From the NCBI GenBank assembly GCA_017626035.1, contig JAGAJR010000017.1, positions 149,628 through 213,627 on the forward strand: a stretch of DNA of 64,000 nt, in the 5' to 3' direction. The position numbers and the translations under genes were made by a program. This DNA is from Alphaproteobacteria bacterium (GTDB lineage Bacteria; Pseudomonadota; Alphaproteobacteria; RF32; CAG-239). Of the stretch, positions 27,189 through 36,647 are shown one piece after another. The first letter of the stretch is position 1, and each line of letters starts with the position of its first letter. Below the pieces are notes generated by a model, which worked only from the letters and a program-made list of their open reading frames with translations, had not been told where the DNA came from and made no database searches.

Positions 27189-27716
27189 ATGAAATTTATA
27201 TCAAAATTCTTTTTTGTATGTGTGGCGGCCGTTCTTCTCCCGTCTTGCAAAACTCAAGTTACTCCGGCAATTGTTCCGGCTGTGGAAGTAAAAAAGCCCA
27301 GCGGATATCCTTTGGGGATTATCGGAGCCGTTGAACCGGCTTATATTCTGCCGATGAAATCTCAGTTTTTTTCCCGTATTGACACCGGAGCCGAAAACTC
27401 ATCCATCGACGTGGACAATAAAAAAACTTTTGAACGGGACGGCGAAAAATGGGTTTCTTTTGATATTACAAATCGGGAAACCGGAGAAAAGCACCATTTT
27501 GAAAAACCGGTTATCCGTCAGGCGACCATTAAACGTATTCACAAAGACGAAAAAAGAACCGTTGTTTCCATGGATTTGAAAATCGGCGATAAAATTATTA
27601 CCGAAAACTTTTCCCTCGCCCATCGCGACAAGTTTGAATATCAGGTTCTTATCGGCAGAAACATCCTGACCGGAAGGGCTTTGGTGGACACCTCCCTGTC
27701 CAATACTCTCAATTAA
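27189..27716 (+). CDS. Retropepsin-like lipoprotein (RimK-associated 'Zn_protease' family)
   Basis: The 175-residue protein has a lipoprotein signal ending VLLPSC (Cys20) and a domain of the family once called ATP-dependent zinc protease (PF05618). The sequence shows an aspartyl-protease motif, FFSRIDTGAENSSIDV, and a second conserved block IGRNILTGRALVD. No zinc site is seen, so a homodimeric retropepsin fold is more likely. It would sit on the periplasmic face of a membrane. It is the first gene of a three-gene operon with a transglutaminase-like membrane protein and an ATP-grasp ligase. Confidence 0.82.
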   Translation: MKFISKFFFVCVAAVLLPSCKTQVTPAIVPAVEVKKPSGYPLGIIGAVEPAYILPMKSQFFSRIDTGAENSSIDVDNKKTFERDGEKWVSFDITNRETGEKHHFEKPVIRQATIKRIHKDEKRTVVSMDLKIGDKIITENFSLAHRDKFEYQVLIGRNILTGRALVDTSLSNTLN

Positions 27717-27736
27717 TTATAAAAGGCATATCAAAT

Positions 27737-29275
27737 ATGTTAAAAAAATTTGCTTCGGTCAGGTTTATCCTTTCTCTCGGTTTAATACTCTCCATTATCT
27801 TTGCCGCCTATAACGCATATTACAAAATAAAATACTGGGGTTTCAACATTACTCCGAAAAAAATGACCGATGTTTGGACCATTGAAACACACATCTCTTT
27901 TGAACCGACCGGAGAACCGATTAAGGTTTCAATAGCCTCCCTTTCGTCAAGCAAAGAATTTAAAATTCTGGATGAGAACATTATCGCTCCCGGATACAAA
28001 ACCAAAAAACAAAAAAAAGACGGCGACAACCGTTTGATTTTGACCACCTCTGCCAAAAACGAACCGCAAGATATTTATTACAGAGTTTTGTTGTTTGACA
28101 ATGAAGACGGCAAAGGCAAAATGACGGCTCCCGTTCCTCCTGCCCCGCAGAAACCCGTTTTGGACGAGCAGCGGACAGCTATTGCCCAAGAGTTGATTGT
28201 TCAGGCCGAAAAACTGCAAGGGGACATGCCGCAGAAATTTATCCGTCTTTTAAACCAAACACCGCCAAACTCCACTGTCCAATCCTTCTTTCCGGTTCGC
28301 AAAACCCAACAGGATATTGCCGAAGCATTATCTTCCCTGTTATCCATTAAAGGAGTTCCGAACAGAATCGTTAAAGGAATTAAATTGGAAGAAGACAAGA
28401 AATCATTCAATCCGGATTTTATGTTGGAAGCTTATACAGGAAGCCGTTGGAAACTTTATAACATAAAAACAGCCCAAGTCGGAATGCCTGAAGATTTCAT
28501 TATTCTTCAAAGGGGCAACGCTGCTCTGCTTGATGTTGAAGGAGGCGAAAATTCTTCCGTCAAATTCTCGGTTTTGAAATCCATCAGTTCTTCTTTCAAT
28601 CTTGCCGGAAAGCGAGCTAAACTTGCCGACCAGAAAGCGTCTTTTGAGTTTTCAATCTTCAACCTTCCGCTTTTGGAACAAAATACCTTAAAATGGCTGA
28701 TGATTTTCCCGCTGGCTATTTTGGTTATTGTGTTAATGCGTAACGTCATCGGAATTCAAACCATGGGAACATTTACGCCGATGCTGCTTTCCATGGCTTT
28801 AGTCAAAACAGGATTTTGGCCGGGATTAATTTGCTTTACGGTTATTATCGGTATCGGCCTCATTATCAGGGCTATGCTTTCCAAACTCAACCTGTTGTTG
28901 GTTCCGAGAATTTCCGCAGTGGTTATTTTCGTTATCCTGATTATGCAGGTTATGACAATCTGCGGATATCGTTTCAGTTTGGAAATCGCTTCTTCCGCCG
29001 TGTTCTTCCCTATCATCATCATGGCTTGGATTATTGAAAGAGCCTCCATTACCTGGGAGGAAGACGGACCGATTAATGCCGGAAAAGAAGTGTTTAACAG
29101 CACCCTCGTTGCCATTATTACCTACTTTATCATCAGCAGCGAATACATCCGCCATATTATGTTTGCATTTAACGAACTTAATCTTGTCATTTTGTTTATC
29201 GTCATGCTTTTAGGAACTTATACCGGATATCGTCTGACGGAACTGAAACGTTTCAAACCTCTGGCAAAGGACTAG
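27737..29275 (+). CDS. Inactive transglutaminase-like domain fused to seven membrane helices
   Basis: In this 512-residue inner-membrane protein a single N-terminal helix (about 12-30) leads to a large extracytoplasmic part with a transglutaminase-like domain (about 160-270; FFPVRKTQQDIAEALSSLLS). The usual catalytic cysteine is absent, as in the family named for it. Seven or so helices follow from about 315 to 500. The family always accompanies the retropepsin-like and ATP-grasp proteins; its biochemical role is not known. The stop is 4 bases before the next ATG, so translation is coupled. Confidence 0.85.
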   Translation: MLKKFASVRFILSLGLILSIIFAAYNAYYKIKYWGFNITPKKMTDVWTIETHISFEPTGEPIKVSIASLSSSKEFKILDENIIAPGYKTKKQKKDGDNRLILTTSAKNEPQDIYYRVLLFDNEDGKGKMTAPVPPAPQKPVLDEQRTAIAQELIVQAEKLQGDMPQKFIRLLNQTPPNSTVQSFFPVRKTQQDIAEALSSLLSIKGVPNRIVKGIKLEEDKKSFNPDFMLEAYTGSRWKLYNIKTAQVGMPEDFIILQRGNAALLDVEGGENSSVKFSVLKSISSSFNLAGKRAKLADQKASFEFSIFNLPLLEQNTLKWLMIFPLAILVIVLMRNVIGIQTMGTFTPMLLSMALVKTGFWPGLICFTVIIGIGLIIRAMLSKLNLLLVPRISAVVIFVILIMQVMTICGYRFSLEIASSAVFFPIIIMAWIIERASITWEEDGPINAGKEVFNSTLVAIITYFIISSEYIRHIMFAFNELNLVILFIVMLLGTYTGYRLTELKRFKPLAKD

Positions 29276-29279
29276 TCTG

Positions 29280-30239
29280 ATGTTTGGAAAACTCTTCTCT
29301 TCCTATGCCTCTCCGTCCAGCTTGAAAAAAGCCGGCGTATTGGGAATGAACAGCCGAAACTATAACTTCATTTCCAAGTATAACCGCCGTGATTTATACC
29401 CTTTGGTAGATGATAAGGTTCAAACAAAAATTCTGGCAAACAAAATCGGAATTAACACTCCGGGACTTATCGGAGTTATTGAATATCAGCATCAGGTTGA
29501 CAATATTCTCAACATTGTCAAAGATTATAAAGAATTTGTCATCAAACCGGCTCACGGCAGCGGCGGAAAAGGCGTGCTGGTTATTAAAGGGTATACTCCT
29601 GACGCATTTACCAAAGCCTCGGGAGAAGTTTTGTCCTATAATGAAATTTATCAGCATATTTCCAATATTCTCAGCGGATTATACAGCTTGGGCGGAAAAT
29701 ATGACGTGGCCGTCATTGAAGAGCTGGTTCATTTCAGCAATATCTTCAAAGATTACAGTTTTCAGGGAATTCCCGACGTCCGCGTTATCGTGTATAAGGG
29801 GTTTCCGGCTTTAGCCATGATGAGGCTGGCAACGAAAATGTCCGGAGGAAGAGCTAATCTCCACCAGGGAGCTGTCGGGGTCGGGTTAGATATCAGCACC
29901 GGTTCCGCCTTGAAAGCCGTGATGAGAAATGTCCCTATTCATCTTCATCCCGACACGCATGCCGAACTTAACAAAATTCAAGTTCCAAACTGGAGAGAAC
30001 ATTTGGAGATTGGTGCCAAAGCTTATGAAATGACAGGTCTGGGCTATTTGGGAGCGGACATTGTTTTGGATGCGGATCGCGGCCCGATGATGCTGGAATT
30101 AAATGCACGTCCGGGGCTGGCCATTCAAATCGCCAACGGTATCGGTTTGGCCGGTGTTCTGAAAAATATCGACGACACTTATCCGTCCGGATTAACCGCA
30201 CAACAGCGTGTTGATTTTGTTCTCGGTAAAAAATCTTAA
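29280..30239 (+). CDS. RimK-like ATP-grasp ligase (alpha-L-glutamate ligase-like)
   Basis: The 319-residue cytoplasmic protein is an ATP-grasp enzyme: KEFVIKPAHGSGGKGVLVIK (ATP-binding lysine and glycine loop, about 82-101) and MMLELNARPGLAIQIAN (metal-binding Glu and Asn, about 270-286). Such enzymes join a carboxylate to an amine through acyl-phosphate. RimK itself adds glutamate to S6; this subfamily (TIGR02291 type) has no established substrate. With the two membrane-facing partners it probably makes or attaches a peptide or amino-acid tag that the others handle across the membrane. Confidence 0.88.
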   Translation: MFGKLFSSYASPSSLKKAGVLGMNSRNYNFISKYNRRDLYPLVDDKVQTKILANKIGINTPGLIGVIEYQHQVDNILNIVKDYKEFVIKPAHGSGGKGVLVIKGYTPDAFTKASGEVLSYNEIYQHISNILSGLYSLGGKYDVAVIEELVHFSNIFKDYSFQGIPDVRVIVYKGFPALAMMRLATKMSGGRANLHQGAVGVGLDISTGSALKAVMRNVPIHLHPDTHAELNKIQVPNWREHLEIGAKAYEMTGLGYLGADIVLDADRGPMMLELNARPGLAIQIANGIGLAGVLKNIDDTYPSGLTAQQRVDFVLGKKS

Positions 30240-30320
30240 AATTAATCCGTCTTTTTAGTGCATTTTTAAATTCTAATTCCTATATTATCATCAGTTAAAA
30301 CATCTAATGAGGATAAGGTT

Positions 30321-30965
30321 ATGAAAGCAGTGAAAAAATCGGTTTCCGAAACAAAGGATAAAACCCCGAAACTGGCAAAAACGGAAACAAAATCCCTGAA
30401 AAAATCAGAAACAAAAGGTATTCAGAATCAGGAAACAAAAAAAATAGGCATCAGCCCTTCCCGAGCAAAAAAAATCAAACATTCCTATAAGGTAAAAGAT
30501 CCGGAAAACGCTTTGGTTTTGAAATTAAAAGACGGTGATGTCGTTATTGAAATGTTTCCGGACGCTGCCCCAAACCATGTTGCCAGAATTAAGGAATTGG
30601 TTCGGGCTCAATTTTATAACGGATTAAAATTCCACCGCGTTATTGACGGTTTCATGGCTCAGACCGGATGCCCTTACGGAAACGGCACCGGCGGGTCAGG
30701 AAAAAAACTGAAAGCAGAATTCAATAAAATGCCGCACAAACGCGGCACCGTGTCCATGGCTCGTTCTATGATGCCGGACTCTGCCGACAGCCAGTTCTTT
30801 ATCTGTTTTGCAGATTGCGACTGGCTCAACGGGCAATACACCGTTTGGGGCGAAGTTACTTCCGGTATGGAATATGTTGACTTAATCAAACGCGGCACAG
30901 GTTCCAACGGGATGGTATCTAATCCGGATGAAATTATCAGCCTTGCGGTTATTGCCGATTTGTAA
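30321..30965 (+). CDS. Peptidyl-prolyl cis-trans isomerase, cyclophilin type
   Basis: The 214-residue protein has a cyclophilin domain at about 65-214: FHRVIDGFMAQTGCP, SMARSMMPDSADSQFFICF and LNGQYTVWGEVTSGM contain the active-site Arg, Phe, Met and Gln. It catalyses proline isomerisation in protein folding. The first 60 residues are an unusual Lys/Thr/Ser-rich extension with imperfect KTETKSLKKSETK-type repeats and no signal peptide. It should therefore act in the cytoplasm, the tail perhaps binding RNA or ribosomes. Its own promoter region of about 80 bases and a strong terminator suggest a single-gene unit. Confidence 0.93.
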   Translation: MKAVKKSVSETKDKTPKLAKTETKSLKKSETKGIQNQETKKIGISPSRAKKIKHSYKVKDPENALVLKLKDGDVVIEMFPDAAPNHVARIKELVRAQFYNGLKFHRVIDGFMAQTGCPYGNGTGGSGKKLKAEFNKMPHKRGTVSMARSMMPDSADSQFFICFADCDWLNGQYTVWGEVTSGMEYVDLIKRGTGSNGMVSNPDEIISLAVIADL

Positions 30966-30988
30966 TTTTTCAAATAGAAATAACCTAC

Positions 30989-31018
30989 AAAAAAAGCTCC
31001 TTATCGGGAGCTTTTTTT
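30989..31018. terminator. Bidirectional terminator after the cyclophilin gene
   Basis: 12-bp stem (30989-31000 with 31007-31018) with seven A's and seven T's at its ends. It overlaps the last codons of the convergent HAD gene. Confidence 0.88.
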
Positions 31019-31492
31019 ATTGATATAATTTTCAATTTCTAGCAGAGCCGTTTCCGGAGAATGGGATAAATCTATCTTTACCCCTTCTATTTCGCAGGCT
31101 CCTTTGTTTTTATCATATAAGCAGTAAGGCGTTGTGTAATATTTTCCGTAAATACGACTGTCATCTATATGAAAATCTATTTTATTCTCCGAGCAAAACA
31201 CGCCTTTGGCTTTATCCCACAAATCATCGTCAATATGGAAATTACCATTTTCAAAAAACGTTACTTTCCCCTGAGCGTCATAAAAATCCAAAATAGTAAA
31301 AAGTTTATGATATTTTATTCCCCATGTTTTCAGAAACTTTACTATAACGGCATAAGGTCCGCCGGTAATGACATAAATTTCCCAATCTTTCTTCTTCGCC
31401 AACTCCGTAAACCGATGAAAATATTCTGGATTGTCGGTAATAACGCCATGAAAATCCAAGCCTATTTTTATTTTAACGTTGTTTTTTTTCAT
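31001..31492 (-). CDS. HAD-like phosphatase
   Basis: The 163-residue protein begins with the HAD motif I GLDFHGVITDN (nucleophile and acid/base Asp replaced by the DFH pattern: Asp then His). Motif II is VITGG and motif IV is IDFHIDDSRIYG. HAD enzymes usually have DxD; the second Asp is His here, which is seen in some noncanonical HAD groups and may change the reaction. Substrate is unknown. The ATG at 31492 overlaps the AsmA-like gene by 20 bases. It ends a long minus-strand operon. Confidence 0.7.
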   Translation of the reverse strand: MKKNNVKIKIGLDFHGVITDNPEYFHRFTELAKKKDWEIYVITGGPYAVIVKFLKTWGIKYHKLFTILDFYDAQGKVTFFENGNFHIDDDLWDKAKGVFCSENKIDFHIDDSRIYGKYYTTPYCLYDKNKGACEIEGVKIDLSHSPETALLEIENYINKKSSR

Positions 31493-34400
31493 TTTTGTTT
31501 CCAAATAATGAATTCATTAAATCTTTCAGAGAACTCGGGCTCAATGCCGACAGCGGATTTATATTAACCTGCGGATCGGACAAATCTCCGGTAATGGAAT
31601 AATTGGCGGCGAACACCGTTCCGTCTTTGCCGGAAAGCAGATTTCCCACCAACGGGATTTTTCCGATAAACGTATTAATGCTGTATGCCGGTGCAATCAC
31701 GCCTTTGATGTCAAATTCTTCTTGTCTTCGGTCATAAGAACCGTTGGCGGTTATGCCCATAACATTACCAAAAGCTTTTGCCTCTTTTAAGCTCAGAACT
31801 TTATTTTTATATTCAAACGGGGCATCCGCATGAGAAAAGGCCAGCCCTTCGCCGGTTAACAGATTAAGCATTCCCGTAAACGACGCCACGGTTAAAAGTT
31901 TGGCTACGACAGGCGTATTATGAATACTGAAATCCCGCATTTTGGCATGTCCGATAAATTCTTTGTTTTTATTTCTCTTAGCCTCAATCCGCAAATTTCC
32001 GCCGCTCATATTATCATAAATACGCAGCACCTTTAATGTTGCTCCGGCATTATTACTGTCAATCGCCAGCAAAAATTCGCCATTTGGTCTCGGAACATAA
32101 TCAAACTTTAAGGTAATGTCTTTTTTATTGCCATAGTTTCCGACCATGTGCATTTCCTGTACGCCGACACCGTTTACCAGTTTTGCGGTACCGGCAAAAT
32201 TGGTTACGGGAACATTCGGGTTAGTCCATAACTTGTTAACCGCAATAAAAATATCCGCATCCGTTACATTTTCCAAATCATCATCGTCATCGTTTTTAGA
32301 CGACGATTTTTTTGTTTTTGAACTATTCTCTTTTTTATCAAAAAATTCCGTTAAATCATAACTGTTTCCCGAAACATTTAATTTGACTTTTTGTTTTTTG
32401 GTATTGGCAAACTCTATCTTTGCCTTGGCAGAAGTTTTCGGGCCTTTAATGTCATAAATGTCGACAATTTTAACGTCGCCGTTTTTATCCAGGTCAATTT
32501 TTCCCTTCAGGCTGAAATCGGATTTTGACAAACTAAAGGAAGGAATCCCGTTCAACTTGTCCTTTTTTATATCCAGCTTTGCCGTAATTACCGCCGGCAG
32601 GTTAACGTCTTTCTTAAAGCCGAGGAACGAATAATCTATATCAGCATTATTCAGATTAGCCTTCAGATTGACAATCGTCTTGTCATCATTATAAGCAAGG
32701 ATTTCGGCATCAACATTGGCATAGCCGGATATATACGGCGGGTTAAGGATGCCGAAGTTAATTCCCAGTTTTTTCTTCGTTTCCTCATTCAACTTAAATG
32801 AAATTTTGTATTTGCTTTTATAATCTTTGTTATTGAAATTTTCATCCCAAACCAAAGCTATCGGAATATCTTCCAGTTTGGCTTCTCCGATGACGGACAT
32901 TCCTTCGTTCGTAACCAAAAGTTTCAATTCTTCCGCAGTCAACGCTTTACCTTTAATAACGTCAGGGATTTCGACATTAAGCAAATTTGACTTGACCTCA
33001 ACTTTGACCTCTTCCGGTTTCAAATCGTTTTTCAATTCAAAGTTCAGCTTTAATTCCGTTTCCGTATCCCCTTTTATGGCACTCGGATCCAAACCTAAAT
33101 CGCTGGTATATCCCAAAGGCGGATGATCAATCATTTTCAAAGCGTCTGTAATGGAAGAACTCATAACCAAATCTATTTCGGCAAAATTATCATATTTGTT
33201 AAGATCATACAGTTTAACAAAACCACCAGTCAGGAAAACCTCTTCCGACACGCCTTTGTCAACATTAATTTTAATCGTGTCATTCGAAAATTCGGCACGG
33301 CCATACAGATTTTTCAAGTCAGGCATTCCGGTCAGATAGTTCAGATTTGAATCCTCAATATCGCCTACGCCGGACAGTTTATCAAAAGCAAACGCCTGTT
33401 TCTTTTTATCATACGCAAAATCAAAACTGAAATCGGCATTTTTAATCTCGCCGCCATAAATACTGTCCTTACACCATTCCCAGGCCGGAGTGGCAATATA
33501 TTTCGGCCAATATTTGGACAAGTCGTCAAATTTCATATTATCCACTTTGGCTTGGAGGGTTAATTTCAAATCTTGCAGAGATCCTTCCAACAAAAGTTTT
33601 TTCATTCCTTCGGCAGAGAAACTTAACTTGGTTTTCTGTCCGCCCAAATCAAAATCGGCATCTTTGATATTCAGCCGGTTTAATCCGCCTGCAATCGTTC
33701 CTTCCAACAAGAAGGAAGAGATTTTATAAGCGGAATCTTCATTATCCTCAAAAAGAATGTTTCCGCTGCCGCCTTCCACTTGGAAGTTAAGTTTTTCAAC
33801 CGCGGTATCCAGACTTTTTATAATATCTTCTTTATTCTTCATTACTTCGGCAATATTGACCATACCGCCGATTTTACCGCTGACCGGAAGATTGATTTTA
33901 TATAAGCCCGGAATTCTTTCATCATTGAGGAGATTATCCATAACCGCATAAGGTATTAAATCCGAAAAATAAACCTGAAGTCCGATTTTATTGCTTATCG
34001 GGCGGTATTCCGCTTCCAATCCAATCGGAATACTCTTATCCTGAACATTCAATAACGCATTAACCTCGGTTTCAATGTTCATCAAATTCCGTTCAAAAGA
34101 ATAGTTCACATCCGACAGAATCCATTTCCGACCCAAATCAACTTCGTGAAATTCCACCTCGGCGTTTTTCACTCTTATATCATTGATGTAACTTTCGGGA
34201 TAAGTATTGTCTTCCGAGTTAAACTTCTCAATAAAATCCTCAAACTCATCAAAATAATATTCCAGTTTTTTCTTGCTGACTTCATCTTTTTTATTTTTAT
34301 CTTTCACACCGTAAGTCGTAAAAATATATACGGACGGGTCTTTTACCTCAATGGAACTCGGTGCAACCACGCCTCGGAGAAGAGCTTTGATACTGAAAGA

Positions 34401-34703
34401 CACAAAAGTCCGGGGGGCATTAACGACAAAAGTTTCATCATTTTTGCGATATACCACATTATTGGCAATAATTTTTATCGGACGGATAGAGCGGACAAGT
34501 TCCAGATTGACAGATTCCACGGTTACCTGATATTCCCCGTTGTCATGATTTAATGCTTTAACGATATACGGCTGCAAAAACGGAACGGCAATCGGCCCTT
34601 TATACAACTGCCAAATAAATATCAACAGCAGTAACAGGAAGATTACGCCGGTATAATCCAAAATTCTTCTGGTCAAATAAAGTTTGTTTGATACTTTCTT
34701 CAT
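31473..34703 (-). CDS. AsmA/YhdP-like inner-membrane protein (DUF3971 type)
   Basis: The 1076-residue protein has one N-terminal membrane helix (about 17-36) and a very long beta-rich periplasmic part, as in the AsmA-like family (YhdP, TamB, AsmA) that forms bridge-like channels carrying phospholipid to the outer membrane. DUF3971 spans the first two thirds. The C-terminal AsmA_2-type block has GEGLAFSHADAPFEYKNKVL, INTFIGKIPLVGNLLSG and NYSITGDLSDPQVNINPLSA. An acidic-lysine linker (about 790-805) is low-complexity. It overlaps the preceding hydrolase stop by 4 bases (ATGA). Confidence 0.88.
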   Translation of the reverse strand: MKKVSNKLYLTRRILDYTGVIFLLLLLIFIWQLYKGPIAVPFLQPYIVKALNHDNGEYQVTVESVNLELVRSIRPIKIIANNVVYRKNDETFVVNAPRTFVSFSIKALLRGVVAPSSIEVKDPSVYIFTTYGVKDKNKKDEVSKKKLEYYFDEFEDFIEKFNSEDNTYPESYINDIRVKNAEVEFHEVDLGRKWILSDVNYSFERNLMNIETEVNALLNVQDKSIPIGLEAEYRPISNKIGLQVYFSDLIPYAVMDNLLNDERIPGLYKINLPVSGKIGGMVNIAEVMKNKEDIIKSLDTAVEKLNFQVEGGSGNILFEDNEDSAYKISSFLLEGTIAGGLNRLNIKDADFDLGGQKTKLSFSAEGMKKLLLEGSLQDLKLTLQAKVDNMKFDDLSKYWPKYIATPAWEWCKDSIYGGEIKNADFSFDFAYDKKKQAFAFDKLSGVGDIEDSNLNYLTGMPDLKNLYGRAEFSNDTIKINVDKGVSEEVFLTGGFVKLYDLNKYDNFAEIDLVMSSSITDALKMIDHPPLGYTSDLGLDPSAIKGDTETELKLNFELKNDLKPEEVKVEVKSNLLNVEIPDVIKGKALTAEELKLLVTNEGMSVIGEAKLEDIPIALVWDENFNNKDYKSKYKISFKLNEETKKKLGINFGILNPPYISGYANVDAEILAYNDDKTIVNLKANLNNADIDYSFLGFKKDVNLPAVITAKLDIKKDKLNGIPSFSLSKSDFSLKGKIDLDKNGDVKIVDIYDIKGPKTSAKAKIEFANTKKQKVKLNVSGNSYDLTEFFDKKENSSKTKKSSSKNDDDDDLENVTDADIFIAVNKLWTNPNVPVTNFAGTAKLVNGVGVQEMHMVGNYGNKKDITLKFDYVPRPNGEFLLAIDSNNAGATLKVLRIYDNMSGGNLRIEAKRNKNKEFIGHAKMRDFSIHNTPVVAKLLTVASFTGMLNLLTGEGLAFSHADAPFEYKNKVLSLKEAKAFGNVMGITANGSYDRRQEEFDIKGVIAPAYSINTFIGKIPLVGNLLSGKDGTVFAANYSITGDLSDPQVNINPLSALSPSSLKDLMNSLFGNKNEKKQR

Positions 34704-35533
34704 TTTTCCTCAAGCCAATTTAAGACATCTTTATCGTTTCGATAATTAAACAGATTACTGTGTTTTCCGCCTTTATAGATTATCAACTTTTTAGGTTCGG
34801 CCGCATGATTATAAAGATTTTCCGCCAAACGGACGGGAACGGTCGTATCTTTTGTTCCTCCCATAATCAACACTCTGGTATCTATTTTACTTATCATTCC
34901 CAAATTATCATATTTATCTTTGACAATCAGAGAAAAAGGCAACGGAAACGGAACCACCGATTTGACAACATTAGTCAGATTATCAAACGGGACTTCCAAA
35001 ACCAACGCCGCGAATTTTCCCTCTTTTTGCAGTTGATATACCGTGTTGGTGGCCATGTGGGATCCCAAGGACATTCCATACACGATGATATCCTTATTCT
35101 GATAGCCGAGATGATGCAGATAATTTATTGCCGCAACGGCATCTTCTTCCAGATTTTTTTGGTTGATTTTGCCCTTAATACCGCCAAACCCCCGATATTC
35201 AGGAAGCATTGTTCCGTATCCGGCTTTTTCAAAAGGAATCATTTTGTAAAAAAACTCTTCTACGGAATAAGAATTGCCATGCATAAACACAACCATCTTA
35301 TGTTTATTTCCCGGCCGGCTCAGCCAAGCAAACAAAGGCGTACCGTCTGCGGATTTATACTCCACCTCTTCTCCTACATAACCATATCGGCGGACAGTTT
35401 CAATATCCGCCCGTTCCGAATAAGGATTATAGAAAAACAATTCCGGCATAAAATAAACGATGCCGCAGAACAAGGCATACACTCCGGCAAAACATATCAC
35501 ACATCCGAGCAAAAACTTTTTAATTTTTGCCAT
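34700..35533 (-). CDS. Alpha/beta hydrolase, membrane-anchored
   Basis: The 277-residue protein has an N-terminal hydrophobic anchor (about 7-28) and an alpha/beta-hydrolase domain with [10 protein letters not shown] (oxyanion region), GMSLGSH (nucleophile Ser), GGTKDTTVP (Asp) and GGKHSNLF (His). It resembles the Bem46/ABHD13 group, which hydrolyses unknown small or lipid esters. It overlaps the prfB end by 14 bases and the AsmA-like start by 4, so the three are translated in series. Confidence 0.88.
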   Translation of the reverse strand: MAKIKKFLLGCVICFAGVYALFCGIVYFMPELFFYNPYSERADIETVRRYGYVGEEVEYKSADGTPLFAWLSRPGNKHKMVVFMHGNSYSVEEFFYKMIPFEKAGYGTMLPEYRGFGGIKGKINQKNLEEDAVAAINYLHHLGYQNKDIIVYGMSLGSHMATNTVYQLQKEGKFAALVLEVPFDNLTNVVKSVVPFPLPFSLIVKDKYDNLGMISKIDTRVLIMGGTKDTTVPVRLAENLYNHAAEPKKLIIYKGGKHSNLFNYRNDKDVLNWLEEK

Positions 35534-36633
35534 TACCGCCTACCTTTCCGGCCAGTGCCGCCGACAAAAACAAATCAATATCACCGTCAAGAACCGCTTT
35601 GGTATCTGAGGTTTCGACTTCCGTCCGCAAATCTTTTACCATCTTGTATGGCTGTAAAACATAAGAACGGATTTGGTGTCCCCAGCCGTTATCACCCTGG
35701 GCGTCGCGTATTCCCTGAGCTTCTTCCTCCCGTTTTTTCAGTTCAATTTCATACAAACGGGCTTTTAACATTTTCCAAGCGGCATCCCGGTTTTGGAACT
35801 GAGATCTCTGCGATTGGCACTGCACCACAATTCCGGTCGGAATATGAGTGATACGCACGGCCGAATCCGTCTTGTTAATATGCTGGCCGCCGGCACCGCT
35901 TGCCCGATATGTATCTACCCGGCAATCCGCTTCATTGATTTCAATTTCTATTTCATCGTCAATTACCGGATAAACGCCTATGGAGGCAAAACTGGTGTGG
36001 CGGCGGGCATTGCTGTCAAACGGAGAAATGCGGACCAGGCGGTGAACGCCGGTTTCAGATTTTAACCAGCCGTAAGCATTGTGTCCGGAAATTTTAATCG
36101 TTGCCGATTTCAAACCGGCGACATCTCCTTCCGTTTCTTCAATATATTCGACTTTATATTTATGGTCATCTGCCCAACGGGTATACATTCTCAGCAGCAT
36201 TTCCGCCCAGTCCTGAGATTCCGTTCCTCCACTTCCGGAATGAACTTCCAAAAAGGCATCATTGGCGTCAACCTCTCCGGAAAGCAAAGCTTCCAACTCT
36301 CCCCGGCGGGTTCTTTCCCTAAGCTCTTTCAGCTGCTCCAAAACATCCGCCGTTACGGCCTCATCCTTTTCGGCGTCTGCCAATTCAGCCAATTCATATA
36401 AACTTTGAAGGCTGTCCGCCATCTCTTTATAATCATTCAGATTATTTTCCAATGCCGTCTTTTCGCTCATCAGCTTTTGGGCTTTGGCAGCATCATTCCA
36501 CAGGTTCGGATCTTCAGACAAGGCATTCAATTCGTCTAAGCGAAGCAACGCATTGTCATAATCAAAGAGACCTCCTCAGCAGTTCCAGAGACTGCTTGAT
36601 ATCCTCAGACAAGTCAACAATTTCAGCTTGCAT
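35520..36633 (-). CDS. prfB: Peptide chain release factor 2, with programmed +1 frameshift
   Basis: RF2 ends translation at UGA and UAA. The zero frame starts at ATG 36633 and reads 23 codons to an in-frame TGA (36564-36562). A +1 shift at CTT-TGA (36567-36562) continues as [13 protein letters not shown] to the stop at 35520. AGGAGG (36576-36571) lies 3 bases before CTT, the standard internal Shine-Dalgarno that drives the shift, so RF2 level controls its own synthesis. The full protein has 370 residues, with SPF at 203-205 (stop-codon recognition) and GGQ at 248-250 (peptidyl hydrolysis). It follows mrcA by 14 bases. Confidence 0.97.
36562..36576 (-). promoter_or_regulatory. prfB: prfB +1 recoding site
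   Basis: AGGAGG (36576-36571), a TCT codon, then CTT TGA (36567-36562). The ribosome reads CTT, skips the T at 36564 and decodes GAT. Spacing from the stimulatory Shine-Dalgarno to the slip codon is 3 bases, as in E. coli prfB. Confidence 0.95.
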
Positions 36634-36647
36634 TTTTATCTTCCCTT

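Noticed and set aside
34760-35851. A 363-codon open frame on the plus strand
   Set aside because: It is antisense to the alpha/beta hydrolase and prfB, both with full motifs; its product is His/Arg/Phe-rich without a fold pattern.
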